From: Magnolia sinica
Lineage: Eukaryota; Streptophyta; Magnoliopsida; Magnoliales; Magnoliaceae
Length of the DNA stretch: 64,000 nt
Assembly (NCBI RefSeq): GCF_029962835.1
Contig: NC_080577.1
Span: 8,842,501 to 8,906,500 of the forward strand
Direction of reading: 5' to 3'
Shown: positions 1 to 12,950 of the stretch, piece after piece
Layout: each line of letters begins with the position of its first letter
How positions within the stretch are numbered: the stretch's first letter is position 1
Notes under the pieces: generated by a model
The model's input: only the letters and a program-made list of their open reading frames with translations
Told to the model about the DNA's origin: nothing
The model's database searches: none
Made by a program: the position numbers and the translations under genes

Positions 1-2987
1 ATGCTGCAATGCAGAAAATAGTCCAGTTTGTCTTGATGGGTGGAAAATTGTTGGCCCTACAAGGTGGAATGAATAAAGAGCAGCCCGTGATTGTGCTGGT
101 AAACCCATGTGGGCAACCATCACTAAATATTGATTTGATTGGACAAGTGCTGCTGAGAAATACCATTTGCTTCTTGTAAGTAAACCCCGGGGTAGGCAAA
201 ATTTGGGGTCGACTTCACAAAGTACGAGGGAGAACACATATGCTCTAGCTGGGTTCATGGGCATGTCAAAATGCAATAGAGGTTAATCATATTGTTTGAA
301 ACTTGAGAAAGTGCTCTGGTCCAGGTCAAGTCAGAACTCAGTTGATAAGCCTCTCTCTCCCAAGTCGAGACTCAATTGATCTACCATATTCATCTAAGGC
401 ATGAGGTTAATCATTTTTTTTTTAAGAATTGGAAGACAACCAAGGAAGTAATTTGAGACGGCTTAAACAAAGTGTGAATATGCTTCACTTTTGATTTCTT
501 TTGATGCCGGACATGGAAATTAAACATGATATGCAAAAAAATAAAAAAAAAATAAAAAAATCAGGCTTTATATCACACTAGTTCAGAAACAGTTACACAA
601 TATTTAACATCCCACACAAAAGTTCAAGCACTCAATCAAGGGGAATCTTATGCGAATCCAGGCCTACACAAGCTAGGGCTAGATCAATCAAAATTATAGA
701 CCAAACAGTAATCAGAGGAGGGTAAATTCATCCACACATGCACATAAATAATTCCTCAATCTAATAGATTCACAAATTTCAATTCAGGGAACCCTAAAGT
801 TGAAGAAAGGGCATAAAATTGGGGATTTGAATAATTTAGGGTTGGGGTTAGGGATTTTAGGTGAAAGAGGAGTGAAAGAGAGAAGAGAGACGAACCAGAG
901 AAGCACCGTATGCTTGTACAGCAGCAATGGCCCAGACGCACGTGTGTGTGATCCCGCCCGCATATGTGTGGGGCCCACGAACCCAAAATCTCCCTCCTTG
1001 AGGCTGGTCGGCCAGGGATGGGCTACAAAACCCCCGAATTTCGGCCCGTCCGATGCACGGTTTGTGTGCAGTGCTCCGCCAAAGTTTTAGCCCCCCTACA
1101 GGGCCAGATTTCGAAAATCTGCTGTAGAGAGAAAAACGGCTGCAATAGAGGTTGGAATTAAAGCGTAGATGACTGTAGGAAGAGGTGAATATGGAAGGTA
1201 GGAGATTGGGCGATTTGGGATAAGTGTGGCTTCGCACCACGGTAATTAGCCTTTTAAGGAATTGAGGGTTTCACACCCAATTGGATTTCCACAACTCAGA
1301 AATTTAGAGGAGTAGAAAAAAACGAAGAAATTTTATTAATATTCAATAAGAATAAAAAAAACTACAAGGGGTGCCTATTTATAATAAAATCTTATACCCC
1401 AAAACTCGCGTCATGTGCGTACCCTATTACTTGAAGACGAAGTAATCAAAACTAACAACTAATCAAAGCAATTTAAAACGTCCATGATATTCTTAATAAC
1501 AATAATAAGCAAAACCTAAAGTACGAGATTATTTAGAATAGTAGGGCACGATCATGAGAACCCATAGTGGGATTCACATGCCGATTGGGTCCACTCCAAC
1601 AAACCAAAACGCAATCCTCTAACTAGGAGGCCCTCCCTGGACGTCGTCATCGATCCAAATTAATGGTGGGGCCATCCTCCTTGCGTACATGCGTAGGGGG
1701 CGTGTGTGTGCGCGTAATGTCCCCATCATCTTTTCTGGATGAAACACAAAATATATCAGGCCAAGAATAGTTGGACATAGAAATTGCATGATTTATCTTT
1801 CAGAACTTTTGAGTTGCTAAGGTAAGGAATAAAGGGGCTAGATCTTGAGATTTGGGACTAACTAGTCAGAGATTTAAGTCATAAGTTGTGTTGCAACGCT
1901 AGCATGGGAGAGGAAAAAAAAAAGATATAGTAGTAGATGGAGGGAAAAAGTAGGTTCACTTATTCTCCACTAATGAGATAAAATGTCAGCAAATTTTTTT
2001 GAAGAGTTCAGCGAATTTTTATTTTTTTTAAATTTCGATAAAAGAAAACTCTGCAATTTTTATAAAATACTTGAAGGTTCATCTAATAAACAAATTAAAA
2101 GGTTCACCTAATAAATGATGATTCAGTGATTCTCTAAAATGTTTGAAGGAGCAAATAATTAAAAGAAAAGGTTCACCTAATACTTTTGTGAGTGCTAAAT
2201 TTCATTTTAATGAACGGCGTGAATTTTATTATAAAAAAGAGCAAAACAAACAGAAAGCAACAACGCTGGCGCCAAACCACTGAGAAACAAACACCACGGC
2301 ACTCCATATACAAAAGACAACTGCATATTATTAGATTACTTGATGTTGTTACAATAATGAATATATGTATAGAACTAGATGTGATAATAACAACCTAATG
2401 GGCCTTGTCTGTACCAAGGTTGGCCCACCTTATCATGTGCCTACAAATCAACCCTAGGACATGCTCATGGGCTATCAAGACAAGTCAAGCTTAGTCTGAG
2501 TTGGCTTGGCGCTCAAACTCAAGTTCCTGTTTATAATTGTCATTTTGACATCATAAAATATTATTTGTGGTCATATTTGTTATTTTTGTTATTACGACGT
2601 GTGTTATTTCTGTTTTTTTGTCTTTTGGTCTTCTTGTATTATAAATTTTCTAATAACTTGAAAAGAGGCTAAGTTGGAACCGTGGTGTCATCAAACATTT
2701 GAATTGACATTTCTAATTTGCCACGTGATTATGTACTTTGGAAGGATATAGAATTGGCATTACTTTTCTTGTTATTGTTACTTTCAAACTTCAGTCTTTG
2801 AAGAAATTTTATTCATTTTGGGCTGAAGTGACTGGGTTCATTGATTAGATAAGATAGTGGATTATTACATATATTTGTTGATTCATTCAATACAAAAATA
2901 TATTTGTTGGTTTATATTGTGGGACAGTGGGTGAGCTTTTGGGGACATAATTTTGCTCATTTGTTCGTAGTGGATTATTATGAACAG
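1..2987. other. Non-coding stretch upstream of the first recognised exon
   Basis: I recognise no coding exon here. Open frames around 800-1240 are short, overlap on both strands and resemble no family I know. The 780-1440 part is GA-rich and then GC-rich. It has a TATA-like run (complement of positions 1376-1386) and polyadenylation-like A/T runs on the minus strand, so it could be an old LTR or another repeat, but I cannot prove that. The 1900-2900 part is AT-rich and featureless. It may be an intron of the CofD-family gene, whose 5' exons are missing from the window. Confidence 0.4.
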
Positions 2988-5900
2988 GAATGCTCTGCAG
3001 CTCCAACACTGCCCTCAAGAATAAAGCGGGTATTCTACATGTCAAGCGAGGGTAGAAACTTGTTGCATGAGGTGAATGAGGCATCTTGTTTTGCTTACAC
3101 TGTGTGTGGGTGTGCGCGCACTCGCGCGTGTTAATGCTTGTTTATTTCCCTGCAAAATCAAATTGCTTTTTTGTTGGCATTCCTCATATCTGCAATCCCT
3201 TATCTTCTACTTTGTAGGTCTTCCCCATGGCTAACCCTACAGTCCTCGAGCAGTTGAGTGAAGTGGATTGCATTGTCTATGCTATGGGCTCCCTTTTTAC
3301 ATCAATCTGCCCTTCTCTGGTAATGCCCGAGGCCTATATTTAACTTCTTATGTTCAATTATGTGGATCTGAATACTCTGGCCTTTGCTTAAACTCTTACT
3401 ATATGGTAACCTAGTTTATAATTTCAAGAACTGCTGATGAATTTTTTGCCAGTCAATATGTAGTTGGTATCCCCTGCACTTGCATCACTATAAACAATTA
3501 TTATAAGAGTTTTCCTGTAAATTATTTTTGAATTGCATGGTTCATGATTGATTTTTGAATTTCATTGTGTAATGGTTGTGCTAAGGTGCAGCCTGGGGTG
3601 TGACCATGTTGGCAGATGAGTGGCATTGGTGATCATGGATAAGTGAGTTCCCTGCTAGTTTGTGCAGCCAACTACTCTGGAACAGTGTTTCATGTGTATG
3701 GATGGTTCATGCAGTCATGCTTAGCACTTTGCCTAGCAACTCTGTCCATGACCCTACTTTGTTTGCTCTCCCTTCGGGGAATGTGCATGTCAGTCGTGGC
3801 AATGTGAGAGAGGGAGGGAGGGAGAGAGCATTAGGCATTACAGTTTTTCAAGCAACAATGTTTTGTACAGAGACCATGTTAGACTTTGATTTGGATAGAG
3901 ACCATGACTTTGCTTTTGGTTGGACGCTAACCCAACATTTGCCACGTGCTCAGTTTCCTTTTACCATCATCATCATCATCATCATCAACGCTGTCATCAT
4001 CATCATTATTTAAGTTTTCTGGCAAGAGGAACATCTTCTATCTTTGGATATTCACTGTTTTGAAGCACAAGACAAATTGGCTGCTTTTCTTTTATTGACA
4101 TGGGGACATTTGCAGGTATTGCTTGGTATTGGGGAGATAATTTCCTCGAGATCCTGCCCCAAGGTATTCCCCAATCAAACTAGTTAAGTACTCATTAGTT
4201 TGAAAATAGTGCAGCCTATTATGGAGAAAATGCTGAATTGTTTGCTCGTTTTCTCTTTCAGTTAAAAAGTTGATTCTTTTAATAGAATTAAGGGTTGACT
4301 TGTCTTTGCACAATAATTTTCACTTGAAAGGACATTTCAGATACTGGAACTCATTAGATGTTGAACAATGATGATTTGTCTAAACATACTCAAAGCTGCT
4401 AGCACCTAATATCTTATGGGACTAATGGATAATATGACGATGTGTTTACTCAACTCATTTCAACTTAGGTACTTTTGTTGAATGGTTCACATGATAGAGA
4501 AACTACTGGCTTATCTGCTTCTGGCTTCGTGACCGCCATCACAAATGCTCTAAATCGGACTTATGGAGATCCTCACAATTGTCTCAAGAACCTTGTAAGT
4601 GAATATATGCACATCAGTTCATGATTTGACTTGTAAGATATTTTGATTCTGTTGGTATTATGAATTTTCAAAATTTTGTTTGTACATTCCAAGGAGTAGA
4701 ATAAAACACTTTTTTTTTTTTTTTTTGAAGAGTGATAGTATAAATTACTGTTTGGAGGAAACACGGTAGTTTTGTTCCCAAAGACAATAAATGAGCAAAA
4801 TGAGTGTGAATAGAACTCCCCCCTTTCAACTTGGAACTGGGTGTTATTGAATGCAATGGAACTCTCTAACGATCAAATCATGAATAAAATTCACACTAAG
4901 GAAAGGTAAGTTCAACCTCAAATAGATAAGCCTATTTCGACGCATAAAATCATAAAATTTCTTTCTGAGATTTTAATTCTTGGAATTATGCCATACTAGT
5001 CCTTGGTTATTGTTCATAGGTCCTTCCTTGATTGCTTGGCTTATACCACACATCAAGAAAAGACAAGTATAATAGAATGTCATGTTCAAGAATTTTTTTA
5101 AGCTATGTTTGTGAGATAATCCCAAGTACATTCTTTCTATCAGTAGGTAAATTTTATTGACATGACCCCCAAAAGGGAAACTGAAGGGATATTTCCTAGA
5201 ACATTAGGAAAGGACGCATCTCCTAAGCATTGTGACAATATTTTGAAAATCTTGTGATATTTTTTCTTTTTCGGAAAATCAACTAACAGATGTTATGGCT
5301 TAATATCATGAAATTTTCAAAATCTCTTGATTTTTATTTATTTATTTGTAATTTCATTGCAAAATTATCCTGATATTAATGCGAAATTGTTTAAAATTAT
5401 TTGTTATTTATAATAATTATTTTAAGTCCTTTTGGCAACATCTTCCCAAACATATCCCAAGAAAAGCCTCAAAATTTGGAAGTTTCTGAAGAAATTCCTG
5501 GACCAAGAAATTTCTGATAAGGAAATTAGTCACTATGCTCCTATGGAAAGTAAATACCCAAAATTCTACCTGTCGAGTTGAGTGTATCTCTGGCATAATT
5601 GAAATTTTAGTAATTTTCCAAGTCCAGAAAACAGACGGGATTCTAGGATTCCTCCTTGATTGGGGCAAAAACATTTATGCATACCTCTTCAGGTTGATCC
5701 ACACCATACCATGGACAAGCAAGGTGTTCAATAATGGTAAAAATGGCCATAATGGCCACCGCCATTACCGTTACCGTTACGATATGGGTCGTAACGTTTT
5801 TTTTTTTGCTTGAAAATTTTTGTTTTGGCCCCTTTACAGACCGTTACGGGATCATTGCGGAGCAATTAAGAACTATTTTTGTAATGGCCATTTCAGCTTT

Positions 5901-8358
5901 GTAATGTGTAACGGCTACCACCGTTACATGACTGTTTTGGCATACCATGTGGAAAAGTGAACCGTTCATTGAGTGTAGGATGGCTTCATATTTTAGAAAA
6001 TATGCTTTTAACTTTACAAAAAAATCTTGTGGCGAGATCGAAGAGTGTTCATATTTCCTTTATGGGGTTTTCACCAGTGTTTTATATAGCGCATAGCATA
6101 TTGCATAGCATTCAGCCCCCTATAGCATGTAGCATAAGCTACGCAATACTTCTATTTTTTTATATGAAAAATAAAATGATAAATAGTAAGAATAAATATT
6201 AAAAAATGCAAAATGCCTACAAATCCTTCATTTTTCAAGTAAAAGCAAGCCAATCCACATCTCCCTCTTTTTAGTTTACCGAAAAATTCACAATGGACAG
6301 TCATTTAAACATAGTTTACTAGAAACAAAAACTCACAGATGGACAATACGTAGTTGGCGTAGTACATACTATACTATACAGGACAACCGGTAAAAAACCA
6401 GTATACTACACTATACTACACAGTTGACATTGGACACTACACATAACACACACTACACTATACAGTTGCCAGCAGACACTCTAGATTTGTGTTCCACGTG
6501 ATGGACTGAACCACTGGATTCCATGCCATACACCACAGGGGACCCCACACATGTGGGCCATGGCATAGAACACAATGTGCAACCAACCAAACATAGCATG
6601 GTGGTCCACGTGATGGTTAGATGGGTTGCAGGCATGTCACACACACACACACACCACAACATGCTCCACGGAGAAAATTATCGGAAAAAAATCCTATCCG
6701 TAGGAACCGACCTCCTAAAAGGAAAAAAAAAAAAAACACAAATCTTCATCCATATTCTTTTCTTAACCATCTATTTGCAGACAATTCTCAGAAGGGTTAG
6801 GATTGTCCTGTTGGGAGATTTTGGGGCATGTTCCATCCCAGCCCACCAGATAAACTGTCCAGGATGCCACACGGAGTAGGCCATTTGTACAGATTCAGCT
6901 GCATATCCTCAAACTGGGGACATATAATTCAAATCATCCAGAATATGCGATTTTTAAATTAAAGGTCTGAAATATCAAAAGAACTTTGTCAACAACTGCC
7001 GTATATGGCAGTTTGTCTCTATGTCCATACAGCTTGTTAGTCTTGATATTTCTTTTCTAAGTTTTCTTGAAATAGCTATCAATGCCTTGTGTAGATGCCT
7101 CTTATATTATTATTTTCCTTTGGCATTCTGTCACCAACACAAGCATTGATCCATCATTGGAAGGCAGCTCTGTAAATATTTTTGTTGCTAACGCCCAAAC
7201 TATTGGAATCTTTTCATTTGTGAATATAGATATAGGAAATTGATATCTATGCGCACCGTGATGGATTTGCATACATTCATTTTCCATTTTCGAAATTGCA
7301 TTGGTATATAGAAGTGCATCATTTCAATCCCCAAAATGGAAAGTTGGGTATGCTGATTGTGTGGTGACGGAATGGATAATTTTCATCACTGGAAGGTTAT
7401 TTTTACAAATCCATGCCATTTTTTTAAAGGAAAACCATGCTGATTGTTGCCTGTTTCTCTCCAGCCAAGGGCATACGTCAATGCCTTGTTGGTGCCCAGG
7501 GATGCTCAAATTTCGGTAGATGTTCAGTGTTTGGCTGCCCAAGGAATCTTTCATGTGGTATTCTACACCTTTGACCACCTGTCATTTTTTCCAGCAACCT
7601 GTTCATTTTTGTTAGCAAAGCATCGATACAATGTTTCAGCTTACTGAATGCAATTTCCTGAGTTGTTGAAATGCATTATTGCACCATGATTATACTATGT
7701 ATTTAATATCATGAAGCTTGTTAGTTCTAGGAAAGTAAAATAAAGCATCACTTCTAGCGCTTGCTTTTATAACATTTATAATTTGTTTAGGGAGCATTCA
7801 ATTGCAGGAAAGATCATGAAATTTTATGATATTTGCAACCAATTAGACTGACTAATCATGGAATATTATGAAATTTCAGGATATTTGGTGCAACAAATCA
7901 TTCATAATTTGTTCCATTTTAATCTATAGTTGCAACACCCTTTTCCTACTAGTCAATGTAAACTAATGTTTTGGAACCGCCTTGAAATAATTGAATCTGC
8001 CCTCTTACCTCTTATAAAAAGAAGTCCTTGGCTACTGCATCTAGATTTACTGCATGCACTATTTTTACCACTGTATCTAGATTTACTGCAGACACTTTCT
8101 GTTATTATTCTTGGAAGTCCTTCACAAAAGAGGACTAAGTTTTCTTCCATGTTGGACAACTATGCTACATACACAATTTGCTAGCATTGGGGATGTTCTT
8201 CCTCATCTAATATGTTATTCTTGCAGATTACCGTGGACTGCCTGCATGATCCAAAAGTAGGGGTCATCTTTGATCCCAAGGCTTTAATCCAAGCGCTTGC
8301 AGATTTCATCAGTGAATTCACAAACACCCATGCTGTGGGGGCTATTCGGTGCCAATAG
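2988..8358 (+). CDS. CofD/UPF0052 (YvcK-like) family protein, 3' part of the gene
   Basis: Six exons carry the C-terminal half of a plant CofD/UPF0052 protein: 2988-3071, 3218-3319, 4116-4163, 4469-4594, 7465-7557 and 8227-8358 (stop TAG 8356-8358). All junctions are GT/AG, and all six exons are in phase 0. Telling segments are SRIKRVFYMSSEG, LSEVDCIVYAMGSLFTS, VLLGIGEIISSRSCPKV, LLLNGSHDRET, FVTAITNALNRTYGDP and DPKVGVIFDPKALIQAL. CofD-fold relatives bind nucleotide or phospho-sugar ligands: CofD makes coenzyme F420-0, and YvcK is a bacterial metabolic and cell-wall regulator. The plant members have no settled biochemistry; I recall Arabidopsis MEE18 as a member. The N-terminal nucleotide-binding half, roughly 250 residues, is not visible in 1-2987, so it lies upstream of the window or has been lost. 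The start of the first listed exon is inferred from an AG at 2986-2987 and from family alignment. Confidence 0.8.
4595..7464. other. 2.9-kb intron of the CofD-family gene with repeat debris
   Basis: This intron separates the exons ending at 4594 and starting at 7465. It holds AT-rich sequence and a patch at 5700-5945 built of related short blocks (ggtaa/ccgttac and their complements). It also has a low-complexity patch at 6340-6460 of 'actatac/ctacac' words. No open frame resembles a protein. Confidence 0.5.
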
Positions 8359-8639
8359 AGTATTTGGTGCGAAAAAAGGATTGGTGATTGACTCATGATT
8401 TCTTGGAGCATCTCTTGGCAGCATTGGTCCTTTCAGGTGTGTCTCAGAAATTCTCTGTTGCATAGCATTTGTTAATCTTGTTGTTTGATTCATAATCTCC
8501 TTGAAAGGAGCTGTAATCCCACCTGTAAATCAAATCATATCTGTAAATTTCTCCATGTCTCCATCATTAATATTAGAGAAATCATTAGGTCCTGATTCAT
8601 CTGAATGCAAATTTTCCCCTTACGCCCCATTTCAATTAA

Positions 8640-8925
8640 GGGCCTGTTTGGATATGAGGAATCCATGTTGTGGACATGGATAGCTGTAGTGATTACGTTT
8701 TCCAACATCGTTCACCCTGGGTTTGCAAAAGGGTGGTCTGTTTATATAGCAACTGCAAATTCCATTCTCATTAGACAATAGTTAACTTGTATCTTGCGCC
8801 AATGGTGGAAAAGTCTAATGGTTACCACGCTTTTCTTTGCAATCTAAAAATCCCATAAGCATTAAATCCAGGGAAATTTGGTTATTTTCCTGTGGATTCC
8901 TCATATCCAAAATCCAAATAGGCCC
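8640..8925. mobile_element. Tourist-like MITE (PIF/Harbinger type), 286 bp
   Basis: The element opens with GGGCCTGTTTGGATATGAGG and closes with its near-perfect inverted complement: the end, reverse-complemented, reads GGGCCTATTTGGATTTTGGATATGAGG, shown here in pieces of GGGCCTATTTGG and ATATGAGGAATCCA. It is flanked by TAA on both sides (8637-8639 and 8926-8928), the 3-bp target duplication typical of PIF/Harbinger MITEs. It contains no coding sequence. It lies 280 bp after the stop of the CofD-family gene. Confidence 0.85.
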
Positions 8926-8929
8926 TAAG

Positions 8930-9720
8930 GTTCTCTTTTAGGCATTCAGCGACTCCACTCTATTAAGGCGTATAAGCAATTGCTTAATGAATTATACCAT
9001 TTGCTTCACACATTCATTAAATTCCTTAGACATGGTCTCCTTGATCACTCCGAAGCACTTGGTAGAAGTAGGTAGGTAGTTTCTGCTTCAGATTTGTATG
9101 CTTTAACATAGACAATGTTTATCCTTTGAATGAGATACACATGTTTTTAGAGCAGTCATCTATAAAGCTAATAAAGTACTTTTTGCCTCCTCTAGTCACG
9201 GTTTTCTTGAGATTACAAATGTCCTAACATATCAATCCTAACAATTCTGAGTTTCTTTTGATACTTCTTGAAAAGGTTTTCTAATTATTTTAGATTAATT
9301 CCAGACTTAGACGGTTTTTAGTTCTGCATTATCGATATTAGGGATAATTTCTAAGTTATTCATGCTATAATATATTTTTGATTAACATGACACAATCTAC
9401 CATGCCATAAATCAATATAACACTAAATATAAAGAAGTAAAACCTTTATTAATGTTCTCAACACACAACTTAAACATGCTATCAATATCCAACCTCTTCC
9501 CTACAAAAGTTCCACGTTTTGTGATGATATGCTAGTGACATTGGATCGCTTGTTTGAAACTGGCCATGTTTACCAGATAGTCTGACACTAGATTCTCACG
9601 CATATCTGCAATGTGCAATACATAAGTCAAAAAAGCCTTACCTGAGGTGACTTTGAGTTCAACTTGGCCAACACCAACGGCATTTGATGCAGCAGAGTTT
9701 CTCACTCAACTTCTTTGCCT
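8930..9720 (-). mobile_element. Ty1/copia retrotransposon fossil, pol fragment
   Basis: On the minus strand, fragments read like the pre-integrase and integrase region of a Ty1/copia polyprotein. It is an old, heavily broken remnant with many breaks. No LTRs, primer-binding site or reverse transcriptase part were found next to it. The MITE at 8640-8925 abuts its downstream end. The neighbouring 8370-8635 stretch may be another part of the same element, but I could not assign it. Confidence 0.6.
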
Positions 9721-9984
9721 TCCAGCAGTGGTCCGTAGGTATTTAACCAGTTTCGGTTGCAACAGATGTGCTTCTCTGCCATGGATTGGAATGTTAGTAC
9801 CATATTCGTCAATACAACTGTATCACATTCGTATTGACCGGATACGAGACGCAATATGTGACTGTATTGGCGATGAAAAAATGGTACCGTATCGATCCGT
9901 ATTGGCCTATTGGGCCATATCATCATTGATATTTTATAGCCATATCAGTTAAAACTGATACGATTATAGCAGGCTCCAATGTTT

Positions 9985-10905
9985 TTTTTTTTTTTTTTGC
10001 ATTCTCTTCATTTTTTTCTTCTTCTCCTTTTGATTTATTTGTAGTGAGGGATTGTTTAAGAGGCATTTTTTACTAGATCTAGGTTAGAATCGAAGATCGA
10101 AACCTTTTTTTTTTTTTACACTAATTTGAATGATCAAAGCTCTTAAGCCTGGTTTTGTTATAAAAAAAAAAAACTTTTTGTTTTGATATTCCAATTTAGA
10201 ATCCCATCAAAACAACAGTATAAACTATTTTTATCTGATTGTGGCTGATTTGGTATGGATTTTGGGTGTTTTCTTTTCTTTTTTCTATTTTTTTAAAATT
10301 TTCTTTATTTACATAGGTATTTCTGAAATTTTGAGAATATTCTTGCTATGATGCTTGAGGAGTATTAAAACGCTATGGATCTACTGATTTGTTGAAGATT
10401 TGGGAGCTTTTCTTTTCTTTTCTTTATGTAGGTTTATTTGAAAATTTTAGGGAAAAAAATTAGTTAGTTTTTTTTTTTTTCCTTATTGCTTGAGGAACAT
10501 TAGAAGACTATGAATCTACTAATTTGTTGAAGATTTGAGGGATTTTTTTTATGTTTTATTTACGTAGGTATTTTGTAAAAAATTCGTAAGTTTATTTTTA
10601 ATTAGGTAAGTATTTTGACATATGTGAGTTCTCCATGCAGTCACTTGATATTGCCAAACTTGTGCTTAAAATAACTCTAACAGTAAATATTACAATAGTT
10701 GATGGATTATTCTTTCCAAAGAATGGTTTGATACACCATTGAATACATAGTCAAAACACACACACACACACACACACACACAAGAAAGATAGATTTTTGG
10801 ATATTTCACTTTTGTTCCTATTTTTCTCTCTCTCTCTTTTATTTATTTATTTATTTATTTACTTCCAAAAAAAAACAAGAAATTTGATTGATATGGTCTT
10901 GATAC
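9985..10905. other. AT-rich stretch with short tandem duplications and microsatellites
   Basis: The stretch is dominated by T-runs. Two similar segments (around 10360-10420 and 10490-10545) repeat a 'gattt...gaagatttg(a/g)g' core, which suggests an old duplication. A (CA)n microsatellite lies at about 10757-10782 and a (TTTA)n run at about 10840-10862. No gene is visible. Confidence 0.5.
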
Positions 10906-10963
10906 CAATACATGATGCTGTATGGTATCATTTTTTGACTGGGCTGGGCTGAGACACCCCCAC

Positions 10964-11074
10964 TGATACCAATACTCAGAGCCATGCTCATGCACTATTT
11001 ATCAATTCAGCATCTCTCTGATACCAATACTCAGAGCCATGCTCATGCACTATTTATCAATTCACCATCTCTCG
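10964..11074. repeat. Tandem duplication of a 56-bp unit
   Basis: Two nearly identical 56-bp units start at 10964 and 11020, each opening with GATACCAATACTCAGAGCC. I see about one difference near the unit end (cagcatc versus caccatc), so the duplication is recent. Confidence 0.9.
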
Positions 11075-11209
11075 TTGGCCTCTAAGGAATCCCTCAACTA
11101 GGAAGGTCTCATCCATGGTGCTTGCTTCTTTCTTTGGAGCACAAATGCAAGTTCTAAGCAACAAAACCAACTCCAAAGAAAGAAGTTGGTTTGTCGTTTG
11201 AAACTTGCA

Positions 11210-11880
11210 TTCAGTGTTCAAAGTATCAGTATCGCTACAAGTTTTGCTGGCCAGGGATACAGAGACAATATCGATATCTCTGATAATATCACTAATAACC
11301 GGAAATGCGAGGAAACATGGGAAAACGGTGGAATTTTCAGCGAAACTTCAGTGGATGTTAAAATGTACATATTTGCATATTTAGAAATAAAAAAATTGCA
11401 AAAAGAATGCATACATAACAAGTTTCCATTTAATGGGGCCTTAAAAGCATGTGTTATTATAAGAAATCAGACCAACATCCCATCCGGCCTATTTAACCAT
11501 CAAACCTTCTATCCAAACATCCATCAATATTGCAAAATATCAACAATACATGATATTTCACCAAGAAATCAACAATAATTGGAAAGGAAACGAAAGATTA
11601 TGGTCTCAATATCGCGCATGTTGTGATATCGATAATATCGAGATATTATCTATATTATCAATGACAAATTGAACACTACATACAACTATGTGCCTAAGAA
11701 AAAAAATTTGAAATAAAATTTTTTCTAATAAACAAAATTTTGATGATATCAATACATTGGCGATATTATTGAAATATCGTCGATACACTTATGATACAAG
11801 CATTACCTAGAATTTACGTGGTAGAAAATATTGGTGATACATATTACATTGGCGATATTGATCCATTGGCAATTAGGGGT
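11210..11880. repeat. Dispersed repeat rich in 'cgatat' and 'gatatcg' words
   Basis: Both ends are crowded with short motifs such as cgatatc, gataat and ttggcgatat, on both strands. The arms at 11215-11300 and 11605-11870 look loosely inverted. The open frame at 11186-11578 has no recognisable protein similarity. This is most likely a decayed non-autonomous DNA element. Confidence 0.35.
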
Positions 11881-12045
11881 GTACACGAACCTAGTTAGCT
11901 CACTTGACTTGGTTCAAAACTAAGTTCGAGCTGAGTCGAACTGATTTTTTGAGCTCGAAAAAATTTCGAGTCAAGTTCGAGCTTGCCCGAGCTCAACTCG
12001 ACTCGGATTGAACCCCAACTCGAATCAAACCAGTTCAGTGACTCG
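11876..12045. mobile_element. Possible hAT-like MITE end
   Basis: The block starts with AGGGGTGTACACGAACC, a common terminus of plant hAT-type non-autonomous elements. It continues with the palindromic 'gagctcgaa / ttcgagctc' words typical of such repeats. I could not find the matching right terminus or an 8-bp target duplication, so the extent is approximate. Confidence 0.35.
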
Positions 12046-12273
12046 GTTATTTTGATATTGATGTTACTCAACAAATGTTTGATGAAATGACTCAATGAAG
12101 TGTTGGCTGGCAGTGAGCAAGGTATGGATATGAAACGAATACCTTTGTATCTTGATTTTTATGTTGTCTACTGAGTGTTTGATGAAATACTTGTAAACTG
12201 ATGCTACCGCTTTACATTCCGTGAGAAATTGAAGGTGCACTCCACGTATTTAAAATACCTATAAACAGCATAT

Positions 12274-12608
12274 TTCTTAGGCCCTACTTTGATTTTGTAT
12301 TTGTATTTTTGAGGGCATCCTACAAATATTTGGATTTTCACGTTCACAGAAACAATCATATTTTTTGAAATTCCGATTATACGAGGATTTTTTTTACTTG
12401 TTTTCATTGGCTATATTTATCTTATATCTTAGGAGCTGAAATACATCTTATCTTGAATTCGGGCTTCCTCTGGCTTCCTCTTTAACACGCAGTCCAAAGA
12501 TCAATCTCTCCACGGATATCTTCTTAGGCCCTACTTTGATTTTGTATTTGTATTTTTGAGAGCATCCTACAAATATTTGGATTTTCACGTTCACAGAAAC
12601 AATCATAC
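12274..12608. repeat. Pair of 88-bp direct repeats 247 bp apart
   Basis: Copies at about 12274-12361 and 12521-12608 both begin TTCTTAGGCCCTACTTTG and end near AGAAACAATCATA, with very few differences. The sequence between them is unrelated. Confidence 0.85.
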
Positions 12609-12666
12609 AACTGATGAGATAAAACCACCAAGAATGTATGTCTCAGTTTTTCTTCCATTCTTTTGT

Positions 12667-12777
12667 CAGTACACACACTCCATGTTAGCCACCCCCGCAA
12701 GGGATCGATGCCAAGACCTCAAAGTGTTGAAACGAGGTATCTCCACTCAGTCTGCAAGTTGAGCTATGGATCTGGGT
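12667..12777 (-). mobile_element. tRNA-derived SINE (head region)
   Basis: Read on the minus strand, the block has a box A-like segment (TAGCTCAACTTGCAGA) and, about 50 bases on, a box B-like segment (GGTCTTGGCATCGATCC). This is the layout of a tRNA-type RNA polymerase III promoter. It does not fold as a functional tRNA and has no clean anticodon arm, so I call it a SINE. The 3' tail and target duplications were not resolved. Confidence 0.55.
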
Positions 12778-12950
12778 GTCGATGTCGTGCATGTTGTTGA
12801 TAACATAGGCATGGTGAGTGGGAGGTGTCAACGGGTCGGGTTAGGGCCGGGTCAAGCATGAGGGAGGGGATGATCCATGATTGATTCTAGTTAATAGTCT
12901 GGCGGCAACAAACGATTCCTGCGAATTATGTTTGGCATGTTAGGACAGGT

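Noticed and set aside
560-1730. Possible LTR fossil with a TATA-like and poly-A-like region on the minus strand
   Set aside because: No matching second LTR, primer-binding site, target duplication or coding remnant could be seen. The stretch is described only as non-coding.
3660-4013. 117-codon frame ending in a run of isoleucines
   Set aside because: It lies in an intron of the CofD-family gene and ends in an (ATC)n microsatellite.
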